This document shows, piece by piece, positions 25,801 through 38,100 of a stretch of 64,000 nt of DNA. The stretch is from positions 1 to 64,000 of the forward strand of contig JASANG010002072.1 of assembly GCA_030248215.1 (NCBI GenBank), given 5' to 3'. Under the pieces are notes generated by a model. The model saw only the letters and a list, made by a program, of their open reading frames with translations. It did not search any database and was not told where the DNA came from. Within the stretch, counting starts at the first letter, position 1, and each line of letters begins with the position of its first letter. Source of the stretch: Enoplolaimus lenunculus. Lineage: Eukaryota; Nematoda; Enoplea; Enoplida; Thoracostomopsidae. Both the position numbers and the translations under genes were made by a program.

Positions 25801-26500
25801 TATGTTCATTTTCCAAAATGTGATTTTGTAATGGCAAAAATTTCGGATCAAATTTTTTGTATTCAAGAATAACGCTTGAAAAAACCGAACTATATAACGC
25901 AATCTAACGCTGTAAGATTATTTTCACCTGCATTTTCTGGTTTCAGGCCTTAACCAGTCGTAAATTTCCTAAAACCTTTCATGTTGTGAAATTTTGAATT
26001 TTTGACTTTAAATTTTACCAGGAAGATATTTCTGTAAATGAACACAATGTCGTTTGCAGTGAAATTTTACTTGATTTTCAATGTTTTTAACATGACCGCA
26101 TAAAAATTTCACCAGTTTTGGCTTTCGTTGGCCAATAGCAAGTGAAAATATGTTCATTTTCCAAAATGTGATTTTGTAATGGCAAAAATTTCGGATCAAA
26201 TTTTTTGTATTCAAGAATAACGCGTGAAAAAACCGAACTATATAACGAAATCTAACGCTGTAAGATTATTTTCACCTGCATTTTCTGGTTTCAGGCCTTA
26301 ACCAGTCGTCAACTTCCTAAAACCTTTCATGTTGCGAAATTTTGAATTTTTGACTCCAAATTTTACCAGGCCGATATTTCTGTAAATGAACACAATGTCG
26401 TTTGCAGTAAAATTTCAATTGATTTTCAATGTTTTTAACATGACCGCATAAAAATTTCACCAGTTTTGGTTTTCGTTGGCCAATAGCAAGAGAAAATATT
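22841..26500. repeat. 348-bp satellite array, 10+ monomers, 696-bp dimeric higher-order unit
   Basis: The phrase ATGTTGTGAAATTTTG starts at 22841, 23188, 23536, 23884, 24232, 24580, 24928, 25284, 25633, 25981 and 26329 (one ATGTTGCGAAATTTTG). The spacing is 347-349 except once (356, where ATTTTACCA is partly duplicated at about 24957). Monomers alternate. One type has ACGCGTGAAAAAAC with AACGAAATCTAAC; the other has ACGCTTGAAAAAAC with AACGCAATCTAAC. A TTTCCTAAAACC/TTTTCTAAAACC difference alternates with them. The repeating minus-strand open frame of about 68-100 codons, read from each monomer, is a by-product of repetition. The last unit is partial. Confidence 0.95.
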
Positions 26501-27499
26501 CCTAAAATGAGTAGGTTACAAAACAGGCGCCAAGCGCATAATTGGTAACGCTAATCCGGCATAATGTGGTCGATCGGTTTGATTACAAAAAGATATTAGA
26601 AACTTATGTTATATAATTTTAGAAACACTGTTGAAATAAGTTAATCAAACTTAAACTACCATTCGGCGATTATCAACCAGGATTTGACGCGTTGAACTGA
26701 GCTGAAAATTAAAGTGAGAAATTGGACGGTTTCAAATTCAAGGTTTGTGGTTTGTGTATACAATTACATATCGTTTTCGTTGTGTTAAAGTTATGAGATA
26801 CAGATGTTTACGTGCAAAATACGTAATGCAGCGTGATGAAAAATTATTTTTGTATCTTCACGGGTTCGAGCGACAACCTCTTACGGTAGTTTCAAATTTA
26901 AGGATTGCCCGTTATACAAATACAAACCATTTTTATTGCTTTGAGTTCTGACACACACATTCGTGCATTAATTAAAGTTGTTGCGTTCCAGTAGTAGATG
27001 ACGGGGTGTAATAAAAATAAGTGAAACGTAAAATAGATATTGAAGTATAAAAGTTTCTACCAAAAAATTGAAGCGAGCAAAAATTTATCGGGCCTTTTAA
27101 AATTAGAAAATGGCAAATTCACCAGAATTTTTAAAGTTTGGACGTATTTCGTATGGTTTTAATTCATATCGGGCAATAGCAACATATATAACGGAAAATT
27201 CCGACCAATTTTGGGCCTAAAAATAGCACAATATCCGGTATTTGTGGACGAAAATAGACACCAATTTTTACCAGACACAAAAACGGGTATCCTATTATAC
27301 CCTGGTAGATGAGCACTAGCCAAATTTGCACGTCCCAAATTTAAATTACCTTTAATAATTATAATCTATGCACATATAAAAGTCAGTGGGTATAATTTAT
27401 TCATAGAACAAGATAACTATAAAGGTAACGTCAATCTGACGTATAGGGAATATTCATAAGAATTATTATGTAGGTAATAAAATACAAATTACTCCTTTT

Positions 27500-30400
27500 A
27501 CAGCGCAGAACTTCAATAGTTTCTGCTTACCGTTCCAAGATGCATTGATAATCAAATTGTGATGGTATATTTTGACAAATTTGGCAAAGTAAGCTATTGG
27601 GAAGTGGCGCGTTACTTGTATATGTTCATGAATCTTGTTTCGGTCATGCGTCGGATATCAAATTAGCAATCCAGGTGTATTGTAGAAGCCCATTACGTAA
27701 AAACCTATTAAAAATTTCTTTTACTTATTAACTGTATAATGCAACAATTCTAATGTCCATGCTGTTAAACCTATTTTAATCAGATGGTGCGAGTTTGATC
27801 TTGCGTCATTTTTGTATACCTAGCAATGCAGAGCATGTATATTTCAAAATGCTCAGTACTATCGACGTCGGAACGTTTTTTGCAGGAGTGCCGAAAAAAT
27901 GAGTAGTTATTTTCATGCTAAAACGGCAGCTCGTTACTGCATACTCATATCTGACCATTGCAAAAACGAAGTAAATAAGTCGGGATTTTGCAATGTTTAT
28001 TTTAATTTTTCGTTTAGGTGAAAAGTATTCAATTGTATGCCAGCAGAATGCTGAACGTCAACTAAACTGCGGTTGTCAACATGACTGAAGCCAACAAAGC
28101 ACACATTGCAGCAAGTTCATTAACTTGCCGGATATTGCTTTTATAACTTCAAAAAATTTATACCATGATTTGTAATTATGCTAAGTACAATCGAACTAAT
28201 GTACTTTACTTTTACATATTTTTCTGTCACACATGTAATGTAAATGTTTGCAGGTGACCGTGTTCGTTCACAATCTTTATTTGGTTACAATAGCACTAAA
28301 ATCCAGGTATAGATGACGAGTGTTATTCTAGGGGCGTAAAACAGAATATGTCTCAGCATATTTCTATTTGTCCTAAGGCTAAGTCAAAACTTCAGTGTAA
28401 AAATAAGTCTATAACTAAGTCAAAGCCTAAGCTAAAATAACAGCTTTAACTCGAACCAGGTATGTGCTGAGATCGGCCATGAATCGTCTCGGTCTCGATC
28501 AACTTCTGGTCATCACCAAAAAAATAAAATTATCAAACTAAATTATTTCCAATACTTTTTAAGTCGTTTTTGTTTTTTCATAGTTTTTGGTGTGTTTTCA
28601 GAATATCTAGTAATAAGTATTGCGTAACTATGAAAATTCATAGATTCATAGCGAAATTGTATTCATCAGGCATTACTTGCTTCAATAATATGTAACATCT
28701 GGTTTTTGCAGGTCTACCAGTATTTGCTGAATCTTCGAGTTCTAGTGTCGGTTCCGAACCACCGAGACTCACGAAACCGAGACGTGCCAAATACAGTGAC
28801 TTGCCGAAAATGAGACCTAGACTCCCATCCCTGATCTAACTCACCTCTGACCTACAGAAAACTAGACGCCCTTAAAAGGGACATGAGCCGAACGAATATA
28901 TTGCAGCTGAACGCAACGCTACGAAAATGTAGAATGATATATGGTCGTAAAAATAAATTGGTGTGAGATGTTCAACTTTGTCAAGTTAACAGTTTGGGTA
29001 TTGTAAACCACGGAAGAAAACATTGTAAGCTACGTTCTGATATCTAAATGCAATCTTGTATTAGATTTGAATTCATTATCCGTCTCCGGTCGGAGATTAG
29101 ATTATCCGGCTCCGTCAGTTTTTGGTATCCAGTTGCACCCTGTGGTTAGTGTATCGAAGACCTACGACATAAGATTGGGTGCGCTTATAAGACATCAACA
29201 TTTTATGTTTCTAAAAATAAAAAACAACAAATTTCAAACATTTTGTCGTAATGTACTCTCGATGTCGGTAGTTTTATATTTTTCAACACGCATGGCTGAA
29301 TAGTTTTTTCAAGGGCAGCCCAGTTGACCGTACACTTCGAACAAAGTGCAATGTTTAGAAAAGGGGTTTTCAAATTTCCGACGTAGAAAACCTCTAGCCA
29401 AGAGTGCAGCCAGTAGTCCTGAAGGTCGTTGTTTTAGTGTTTGTGGTTATTACTTTATCTTGTTGGAATTATCGGTTTGATCTATAAACGATATTACTGT
29501 TGTTTTAAGTTTGTTTGCTTCAATTATGTAGTCAGTACGTGAGCCTTCTGCTGGTTTATGATGTGATTTTAGTTTTCACTTTCTACTGTATTTACACATG
29601 GGCGCCGGATTTCCGGATATCCCGATGTGAAAAATACACGGATATGTATCCGGATATCCGAAATGCTATTGTGTAAAATTTTTTTGCAACAATTGTATTG
29701 CTTCACCAATAAAGTAGTTGAAGCTGGCAACAATAAATTCTGTATTCAAACCTCTGTCAGAATATTGAACTAAATTTTTGACGATTTTCGTGAGTTTCGG
29801 TATATACTGTTTGTAAAATTTAGAGCTGTTTCACATTTAAGACTTAGCTTAATATATTTTTAAGCCAACTGTCATTAAAAGTTTTATGTTTTGCTGCGTT
29901 AATTTATTTAATTTCCATTTGCGTTGGAAAATTTTGCTTTTCTCTTAGTAAATTCATAGCTCTGTTTGTTTCAAGAGTTCCTAGTGTGAGAATTTAATAC
30001 ACGCTTGCAAATTTTTTTGTAATTTATACCGTAGACGAAGTAAATCCACTTCATTATTTTGAGAGAAAGGTTAATTAGCATTAACATATAAAATGAAAAA
30101 ACTAGTGGAAAAAGTGCTCCTAATAGTCGCTTGTAAAGTTATATGTTTCTTTATCTCAACATGTAAAAGTATAAAACTAGGGTTGAATCCTATTTCAAAG
30201 ATGTCTTAAATTCAAACCAACTAAACCTACAACGCGTTTAATTTTGACAACAGTTTGCAGACTGCATTAATGAAACATATTCGCAACTTTACATGGCAGT
30301 AAGTCTTACTCGCCAATAGAAATATTTTTGTCTACGCATGAAGACTCTGAAATGGCACAAGATGTGCATTTTGTCATTTCAAATTTGACCGATTCCTCGC

Positions 30401-31549
30401 AAATATTTTTAATTTTATCTGAAATCTAATTTCAAGTTAGGATTGGAACTCACTATTACCGCTAGATTTCGAATATTTACGCATTAACTGGAAGAGGCTC
30501 TCATGTCTTGAACAAATTTTACGCACACAGGTGCGTAATAAAATGCAAACAATGCGCGTTGAAATTGGTAAACACAGTTTTGATCCATTGCACTTAGCAT
30601 ACTCTACGCCGGAAAAGTTAATAGATAGTTACTACAAAATTACATCAATGTCGTGGCATCTACGAGGAACATTTCGCATACCCGCGGGACAGCGCAATAG
30701 ACTAATTGGTAACCGGGCTTAAGCTTTTAATTAGCAGTCAGAGTGTAACCAGAGAGTACTAAATAGAAACAGATAGTGACCAAAATATCGAAAGCACAAA
30801 ACGGCTATGCAAGGATAAAACTTTAAAAATATTTGATTTTTTTATGTTATTTACAACTAACAATGGCTAAAAAAGCAAGTGAATTCCTGCATTTCTATAA
30901 CGGAAACGAACATTAATCATTACCGGAAAAACATATCCCGATAGACTTTGATACAACGTTTACTGATTAAATACCCTTTCTGCCCAGATAAAAATATTTC
31001 TATTGGCGAGTAAGACTTACTGCCATGTAAAGTTGCGAATATGTTTCATTAATGCAGTCTGCAAACTGTTGTCAAAATTAAACGCGTTGTAGGTTTAGTC
31101 GGTTTGAATTTAAGACATCTTTGAAATAGGATTCAACCCTAGTTTTATACTTTTACATGTTGAGATAAAGAAACATATAACTTTACAAGCGACTATTAGG
31201 AGCACTTTTTCCACTAGTATATACCTATATAGCAAAACTGATTACCACTATTAATAATGAACATAAAAATAATGGAATATCCGGTTTCAACGGAGACGGA
31301 TATCCGGGTTACGCTCAGTTAATAACAGAATCGCGCAAACTGTTCTCTCGAATAGATTCCGATTAGGTTTAAATTTGCCAATTTTAGCTGTAGTTTTATA
31401 ATACATGAGCCACAATAATTCACGTGCAGGATGATGGTAAAATGACCCACTATTCCCAGTAATTTGCGCACCTTGTCAACCTAGCCGATTAAAGCAATAT
31501 ACAATTATTTCGATCCTTACCTGCAGGAACGAGCAATGCTATCCGATAA
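27500..31549 (+). CDS. Candidate multi-exon gene of unknown function (3' part)
   Basis: The best-supported exons are 28254-28306 (DRVRSQSLFGYNSTKIQ), 30531-30708 (starts VRNKMQTMRVEIGKHSFDPL, then YSTPEKLIDSYYKITSM and WHLRGTFRIPAGQRNRL) and 31527-31549 (GTSNAIR then stop). Each has good GT-AG borders and the phases are compatible, so the reading runs to a natural stop. Further coding-like pieces on the same strand are 27504-27562 (QNFNSFCLPFQDALIIK), 27784 onward (GASLILRHF) and possibly 22693-22763 (LNTWFGNDKKKKFSG); their junctions are ambiguous. I do not recognise the protein and give it no function. No start codon or promoter was identified. If the 22.7 kb piece belongs, the satellite array lies in one of its introns. 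Confidence 0.4.
30101..30333 (+). repeat. Left arm of a 233-bp near-perfect inverted repeat
   Basis: From ACTAGTGGAAAAAGTGCTCC to TAGAAATATTTTTGTCT. It pairs with 30986-31218 over 233 bases with two differences and no gap. The 652 bases between the arms include the candidate exon 30531-30708. Confidence 0.9.
30986..31218 (-). repeat. Right arm of the 233-bp inverted repeat
   Basis: Reverse complement of 30101-30333. The two mismatches are CCAACTAAACC against CCGACTAAACC, and TTTTTGTCT against TTTTTATCT. Farther out, GGATATCCG-type phrases at about 29605-29665 and 31275-31310 suggest an older, larger inverted structure. Confidence 0.9.
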
Positions 31550-32936
31550 GCAGCAAAAACAGCGTGGCATAACATCAACAATAATTGCAGTGGGGTTTAG
31601 TTTTTACCGTATTTTTTATCTTTATTCAATGCAACGACAATTTTTTGCACCTAACACTTTATATTTATCATCAAACACAGTTTCTAAACGTAAAATTGAG
31701 TGCAAATCTTTTGCCTGTCATTCCACTAAAATTAAAGTAAAAATAAAATGTAAGCTTTTACCCTGCACAACTATACAGGCCCGAACTATGGGGCAGAAGC
31801 GAGGCGTGGGGCGCCGCCATACTACGAATAACTTCTCTCTGGCCAAAATTTCTGTCAGCTGTATCTACTTCGTCAGAAAAATTATATTTGCCCAATCGGA
31901 ATATCTGCTTGCCACTCAACTAAGAATTCCTGGTGGCGGGCTGCACCTATAAAGTCCATGAACGACGATTAGTGCAGGTAGACGTGTGGGTCGCTGTTCA
32001 CCAAATTTGAGTATTTAAACAGGGTGTGAAACCGGATAGTCAAAATGATGGCAGATGGAAAACGGAAACTGATCAAAATAAACGGACACAGAAAACGGAC
32101 GTTGATGTATATAAACGTCTAAAAGGTGTTTTATTTTCTGCCAGTGAAATTGAAACATGGCAATACTTAACCACTGGGTATTGAAAGTTTAATGAAAAAA
32201 CTACAGTGATGTATACAATCAAAATTGTTAAGATTTTAGACGAATTTTGTCATTTATGTTTCAAATGAACCAATTGCAGCATATCTGCACTACAAATAGG
32301 AAGACTTAGGACTGAGAGCGAAGTATGAGCCTAAAATCAGCGGAATTTCCCGTGTTTCTATAACGGAAGCGGACATCGAATTGTAACACAAAATATATCC
32401 GATTACACAGTCACTGCTAGGTACTAGATTAAAGCCAATATTTTAAAGTTTACATTCGCTCAGAATGTGTCACTGCTACAAAATACGTTCCTAGCTCTCA
32501 AATTTTCGCGCATCGTTCGACGTTCTTTCGCATTTGACAGCAGTGACATTTTCAAATCTACAGATAGATACCAGACAGCTATAATATGATGATTCAATCT
32601 TGTAGTGTAGACTGTCTTAAACTATGCACGAGAGTTAAAACAAACAATGTGGAATGTGGCCTGAAATTTTTATTAATGCTGTTGAGTTTTATTGAGGCTC
32701 ATAACTCATTCCACGTGAAATCCCTGCATACCTCATAAGAAAATTTTTGCCAACCAATAGGATATCGGACTGGCTATACGAACCTGAATTAAAAAAATGA
32801 CAGCAGTTTTTGCAGTATGTAAAAGTTAAAAATGTTGGCTTATGTACAGATGAGAGCGGACCGTTTTTCCGCGTACTGCAATAGAGTATGCTTAAGCTTT
32901 AATGTGACTTTTTGCCTAGGCTTAGGCTTAGGTATA

Positions 32937-33382
32937 CTGTAGTGACCCGAATAAGAGGGTGTGTGGTAACAAGAGGGGAAGGTCCCATTTTGAGTCCCAA
33001 TCAATAGGAGTCCGTCTCCTTAATAAGAGTCCGTAAGCGGATGGAGTCCCTAAGCCCAAATTAGAGTCCATAAATGTCAATGTCCCTAATTGTAGCGCAT
33101 AAATGACTCCAGGACCAAATAATTTGAGTTCGAAATTTTAAAGCGTACATAAATTTTGAACGTACATTCCTATAAGTACAACTTTGCATGATCGCTCAAG
33201 TTATTGACACAAGACAAATAAATGATTTATCCAGCGGATAGTTGCAGTACCGGATATATATGACTAAAGAAGGTGGCGGAGCGTAGGTTAGAAATAAATA
33301 ACAGTCCGTAACCGAATAACAGGAGGTACCTCTGGTAAGCCCAAATAAATATCAGTCCCCCCTTTCATTCGGGTCATTACAG
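32937..33382. mobile_element. MITE, family GTAGTGACCCGAATAAGAGG (copy 2)
   Basis: 446 bases starting CTGTAGTGACCCGAATAAGA and ending TTCATTCGGGTCATTACAG. The body is closely similar to copy 3, with the same order of phrases (CCAATCAATAGGAGTCCG, AAGAGTCCGTAAGCGGATG, GTTGCAGTACCGGATATA). It is non-coding. Confidence 0.85.
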
Positions 33383-34647
33383 TTGGTTTATCCATACGCT
33401 TAGGTTTAGGAATATGGTTTTATATGCTTTTACTATTGTTACAGCAATGTTCTTTACATAGGTTCAAATGTTAAAGCTTGCCCTTTGCAAAGTTGCTAAC
33501 CCTTGTCCGCTTTCGAAGTGGAACCATCTCCAAACAATATTATGCTATTAGCCTTAAGGTGTAAATTTGAACATGTTAAAATACAGTTTTTTAATCAAAA
33601 CGAAACGTGCAATTTGTATAGCGCGGTTTTGCTTTGGTTCGCTGTAGTAATTCTAGCGTGCTGAACAAGTTGACCAACGCAAGATGAACTCAAAACTCGA
33701 GCAAGAACAGATCATGTCCTAATTGACTCTAAAGGGAATTTACCCCGTGGACCCTCAAAATCGGTTTATAAAATTTGGTGATTAAAACATTCATCGATTT
33801 AAAATTTTTATTTATGATGCACTCGTCACGGGCGCCTTGACCTCCCGGGACTCAAGGCCGTTATAAAGTCTTGTATTTCAAACATTAATAGACTTTTAAA
33901 CAGCTCAGGAATTTGTGTCTGAAATGGTTAGAACAAAATTGTCTTATATTTAATAAATTACATGTTGCCAATTTATAACACATAAACATCTTCCTTTCAA
34001 GAAATAGGCTAATTTTTTGATTTTTATTGTGAAAAAGTTGCTTGGTTTATATTCTTACGAGAGTATATATTAATAATAGAATCTCAAAGATTTCGGGTTG
34101 AGCTCAGGCTTCCCTCAAACTAATAAGATTACGTCTTGGACGTATCTTATATTGCACAATAAGGAATTTGGTTGAGTTTAATTCCCAATTGTAAGGCCGT
34201 TTTTTTGGCAAATCTTATTTATGAGACACATGTCTGAAAAATCAACAAAACAAAGTCTTTTATTTCAGACATATATATGTTTTATATTTCAGGCTTGTCG
34301 TGTATATATCTCAGAAATATTTATCTTAATCGCTTACGAACCGCAGTCTTAAATCTAAGACATTTAAGCGTTAAAAATTTCAGACACTGAGAAATGTCAG
34401 AAGCTGTTTAAATTGCAAATACATTTATATACTTGATGTTTCTGGTTTTATCTCTGCTGTATTTGTTTGTCGTCGAATTTGAATCAGTTTGTTAAAGATG
34501 TAAAATAAATTAAATTCAGCACAGATAGTATGTGGTGCGATGTTTCCAGTTAGAAGTACTGCGGGATATTTAAAAAGGATCTGATTTTCCGTAGTAAAGT
34601 TCGACCAATGTAGGATTGAACAGAGCCGTAACAGTAGTAAACGCATA

Positions 34648-35093
34648 CTGTAGTGACCTGAATAGGAGGGGGGTAATAAGAGGCGGCTCTCATTTTGAGT
34701 TCCAATCAATAAAGAGTCCGTATTCCTAAAGAGTCCGTAAGCGTATAGAGTCCTTAAACACTAATTAGAGTCCATAAATGTCAATTATCCCTAATTGTAG
34801 CGCATAAATGACTTCAGGACCAAATAATTTAAGTTCGAAACATTAAAGCGTACATAAATTTTGAAAGTACATTCCTAAGTATAACCTTCCACAATCACTC
34901 AAGCTATTGACACAACACAAATAAATGTATAATTCAACGGATATGTGCAGTACCGGATATAATATATCAGTAACGAACGGTGGCGTACCGTGGGTTAAAA
35001 ATAAATAACATCAGTCCGTAACCGAATAATAAGGGGGTGCCCTCTGGAAAAGCCAAATAAATAGCAGACCCCCTCTTATTCGGGTCACTACAG
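34648..35093. mobile_element. MITE, family GTAGTGACCCGAATAAGAGG (copy 3, TA target)
   Basis: 446 bases, the same length as copy 2, from CTGTAGTGACCTGAATAGG to CTCTTATTCGGGTCACTACAG. TA lies directly on both sides (34646-34647 and 35094-35095), consistent with the TA duplication of Tc1/mariner-type elements. It has no transposase, so it would depend on a partner elsewhere. Confidence 0.85.
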
Positions 35094-35160
35094 TATTCCT
35101 AATAACTAAAAATGAGCTCACCTAAGCGTAAACAAAAAATAGTTTAAAGCTAAGGCTTAG

Positions 35161-38100
35161 GGGCCCATGTATAGAACAGGGGCTTCCAGTTTTCCAGGGT
35201 GGAAAGCATATAACAGGAGTGCAGAGCAGCCACTCCTGTATGGCGGCCTGATATTCCACTGGTTTGGTAGGAAAAATCACAGGCATAGGTTTTGCTGGGG
35301 AAAAGCGGAAAATTTATAAGCCTGGATATTCCCTGGATCGGTAGAGAATATCTGTAGTGTAAAGTTTGTTTGAAAAACGGCAAAAGTGGAAATTTTAAAA
35401 GCGTAGATTATTCATGGGTTGGTAGGGAAAACCTGAAGTTAAAGGTTTTGGTTGGAAAACGGGAAACATGGAAAATATAAACGCCTAGATTTTATTTTGG
35501 TTAGTAGGGAAAATATGTAGTTTAAAGTTTGTTTGTAAAAAGGGAAAGTGAAAACTTTAAAAGCTTAAGGGAAAATTTAGGCATTTTAATTTTTCGCTTT
35601 TCCCGTTTTCCAAACAGAACCTATGCTGTAAATTTTTCCTACCAACCCAGGGTAAATCTAGGTTTTTAAATTTTCCCGTATTCCAACCAAAGCCTATGCT
35701 TCAGATTTTTTCCTACCAACAAAGGGAAAATCTAGCATCAAAAGTTTCCACTTTTCCCGTTTGCCAACGAAAATCTATGCTTCAGTTCTTAATACAACCA
35801 AGGAAAAATCTAGGCATTTTATTTTTCCACTTTTCCCGTTTTTCAACCAAAACCTATGGTTCAAATATTTCTTATAAATCAAGAAAAATCTAGGCATTTT
35901 AATTTTCCACTTTCACGTTTTCCCTACCAACCCAGGGTAAAAATCTAGGCATTAGAATTTTACACTGTTCCCGTTTTCCAACCAAACCCTATACTTCAGA
36001 TATTTCTTACCAACCAAGGGAAAATCTAGGCATCAAAAGTTTCCACTTTTCCCGTTTGCCAACCAAAATCTATGCTTCAGATATTTCTTAATACCAACCA
36101 AGGAAAAATCTACGCATTTTATTTTTCCACTTTTCCCGTTTTTCAACCAAAACCTATGGTTCAAATATTTCTTACCAATCAAGAAAAATCTAGGCATTTT
36201 AATTTTCCACTTTCACGTTTTCCCTACCAACCCAGGGTAAAAATCAAGGCATTAGAATTTTACACTGTTCCCGTTTTCCAACCAAAACCTATGCTTCAGA
36301 TATTTCTTACCAACCAAGGGAAAATCTAGGCATAAAAAGTTTCCACTTTTCGGTTAATGCATGGGCTTCCAGTTTTCCACGGTGGAAAAGTTATAACCAG
36401 GAGTGCAGCGCAGCCACTTGTGTATAACGGCCAAATTTTCCGCTGATTTGGTAGGAAAATTAATAAACTTTAATGCCTAGATATACCCTGGCTTGGTAGG
36501 GAAAATCTGAAGCATAGGTTTTGGTTGGAAAACGGGAAAAGTGGAAAATTTATAGGCCTAGATTTACCTTAGGTTGGTAGGGAAATATGAAGCATAGGTT
36601 TTGGTTGGAAAATGCGAAAAGTGGAAAATTTAAACGCCTAGATTTACCGTGGGTTGGAAGTCACACCGACGACCAAATTTGATATGTTTATGTTCCCTCG
36701 GCTTTCCGGCCATTAGCCAACAACGTCTTTGAACCAAATTAAAACTTTTTTTACAACCTTAAGGCGTCACTCAAAGCGTCGACTTTATTAACAGACTTAT
36801 GTTCTGATAATGCTGGGCCACTCGGTGGTATCTTGTTTTGACCAATCTTGTGCTGGTACTATCATAATCTGATATAATTAATAGTCATGTATTATTTCGG
36901 GTAAATCCGCTGCTCATTTAAGTTTAACTGTGTAAAGTAGATTTTGTTCAATGTACTGTTCCGCTCCGCGGTTTCTCGTGTTGACCAGTGTCGAAATATA
37001 TTGCCTGTTAATAGTTTGTAGGATGCAACCGGAGGTGAAAAATGCCAGATCTGGAGCCGGAAGTGAACAAAAGTAGCAGGAACCGGAGATGATGTCGCAG
37101 GTGAGTTGAAATCAGGTCGTTGAAATAATATTTAACTTGTTAATTTTAGCAAATATCTGCTATGTGTTGTTAAATCGTTCCATTGTAATTTTCCACTTTT
37201 CCCATTTTCCAAACAAAACCTATGCTTTAGATTTTCCCTTCCAACCAAGGAAAAATCTAGACGTAGAAATTTTCCACTTTTTCCGTTTTCCAAACAAAAC
37301 CAGTACTTCAGAATTTTCCTACCAACACAGGGTAAATTTTAGGCGTTTAAATTTTCCACTTTTCCCGTTTTCCAAACAAACTTTTACACTACAGATTTTC
37401 CCTACCAACCAAGGGAAAATTTAGGCGTTTAATTTTTCCACTTTTCCCATTTTCCAACGTAAACCTATGCTTAAAATTTTCCCTACCAACACAGGAATAA
37501 GCGTTTAAATTTTCCACTTTTCCCGTTTTCCAAACAAACTTTACACTACAGATTTTCCCTACCGAACCAGGGAATATGCAGGCTTATGAATTTTCCACTT
37601 TTCCACAGCAAATCCTATGCCCGTGATTTTTCCTACCAACCAGTGAAAAATCAGGTCGTCTACAGGAGTGGCTGCGATGCACTACTGGTCGTAAGTTTTC
37701 CACCCTGGAAAAGTGGAAGCCCCTGATCTATACATGGGCACATAAAACTTATGCCCTACGCTTGAATTTTCCACTTTTCCAGTTTTCCTACACTGCAAAA
37801 AGTGGTGAGTCAAATTGACTCTCTCTGAAATAGGCTCTACAGGACTACATAAACTGAGTCAAATTCGGCTCCGCCAGAGTCAAAAGTGCGATTTAGTGAG
37901 TCGAATTTGACTCTGGTGGAGCCAAATTTGACGCAGTTTGTGTAGTCCCGTAAAGCCTATTTCGGAGAGAGTCAATATGACTCACCATTTTTTGCAATGT
38001 ACCCGAACCACGCATCCCAATGTTCCAGCCAAAATGTTCCTTCCCTATCAGACTAGACCCTATACGTTTAACTTTTCCAGTTTCCAGGCTTTCGAACCTT

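Noticed and set aside
22841-26329. Minus-strand open frames of 66-102 codons in each satellite monomer
   Set aside because: They repeat only because the monomer repeats. Diagnostic differences and indels ignore the reading frame, there is no start context, and there are no motifs.
31536-31952. 138-codon plus-strand open frame
   Set aside because: It overlaps the proposed last exon in another frame, has no conserved motif and no splice or start support; more likely untranslated sequence.
36072-37424. Several 60-95 codon open frames repeating a similar FSTFPVFQPKP-like text
   Set aside because: They are translations of the about 80-bp minisatellite unit.
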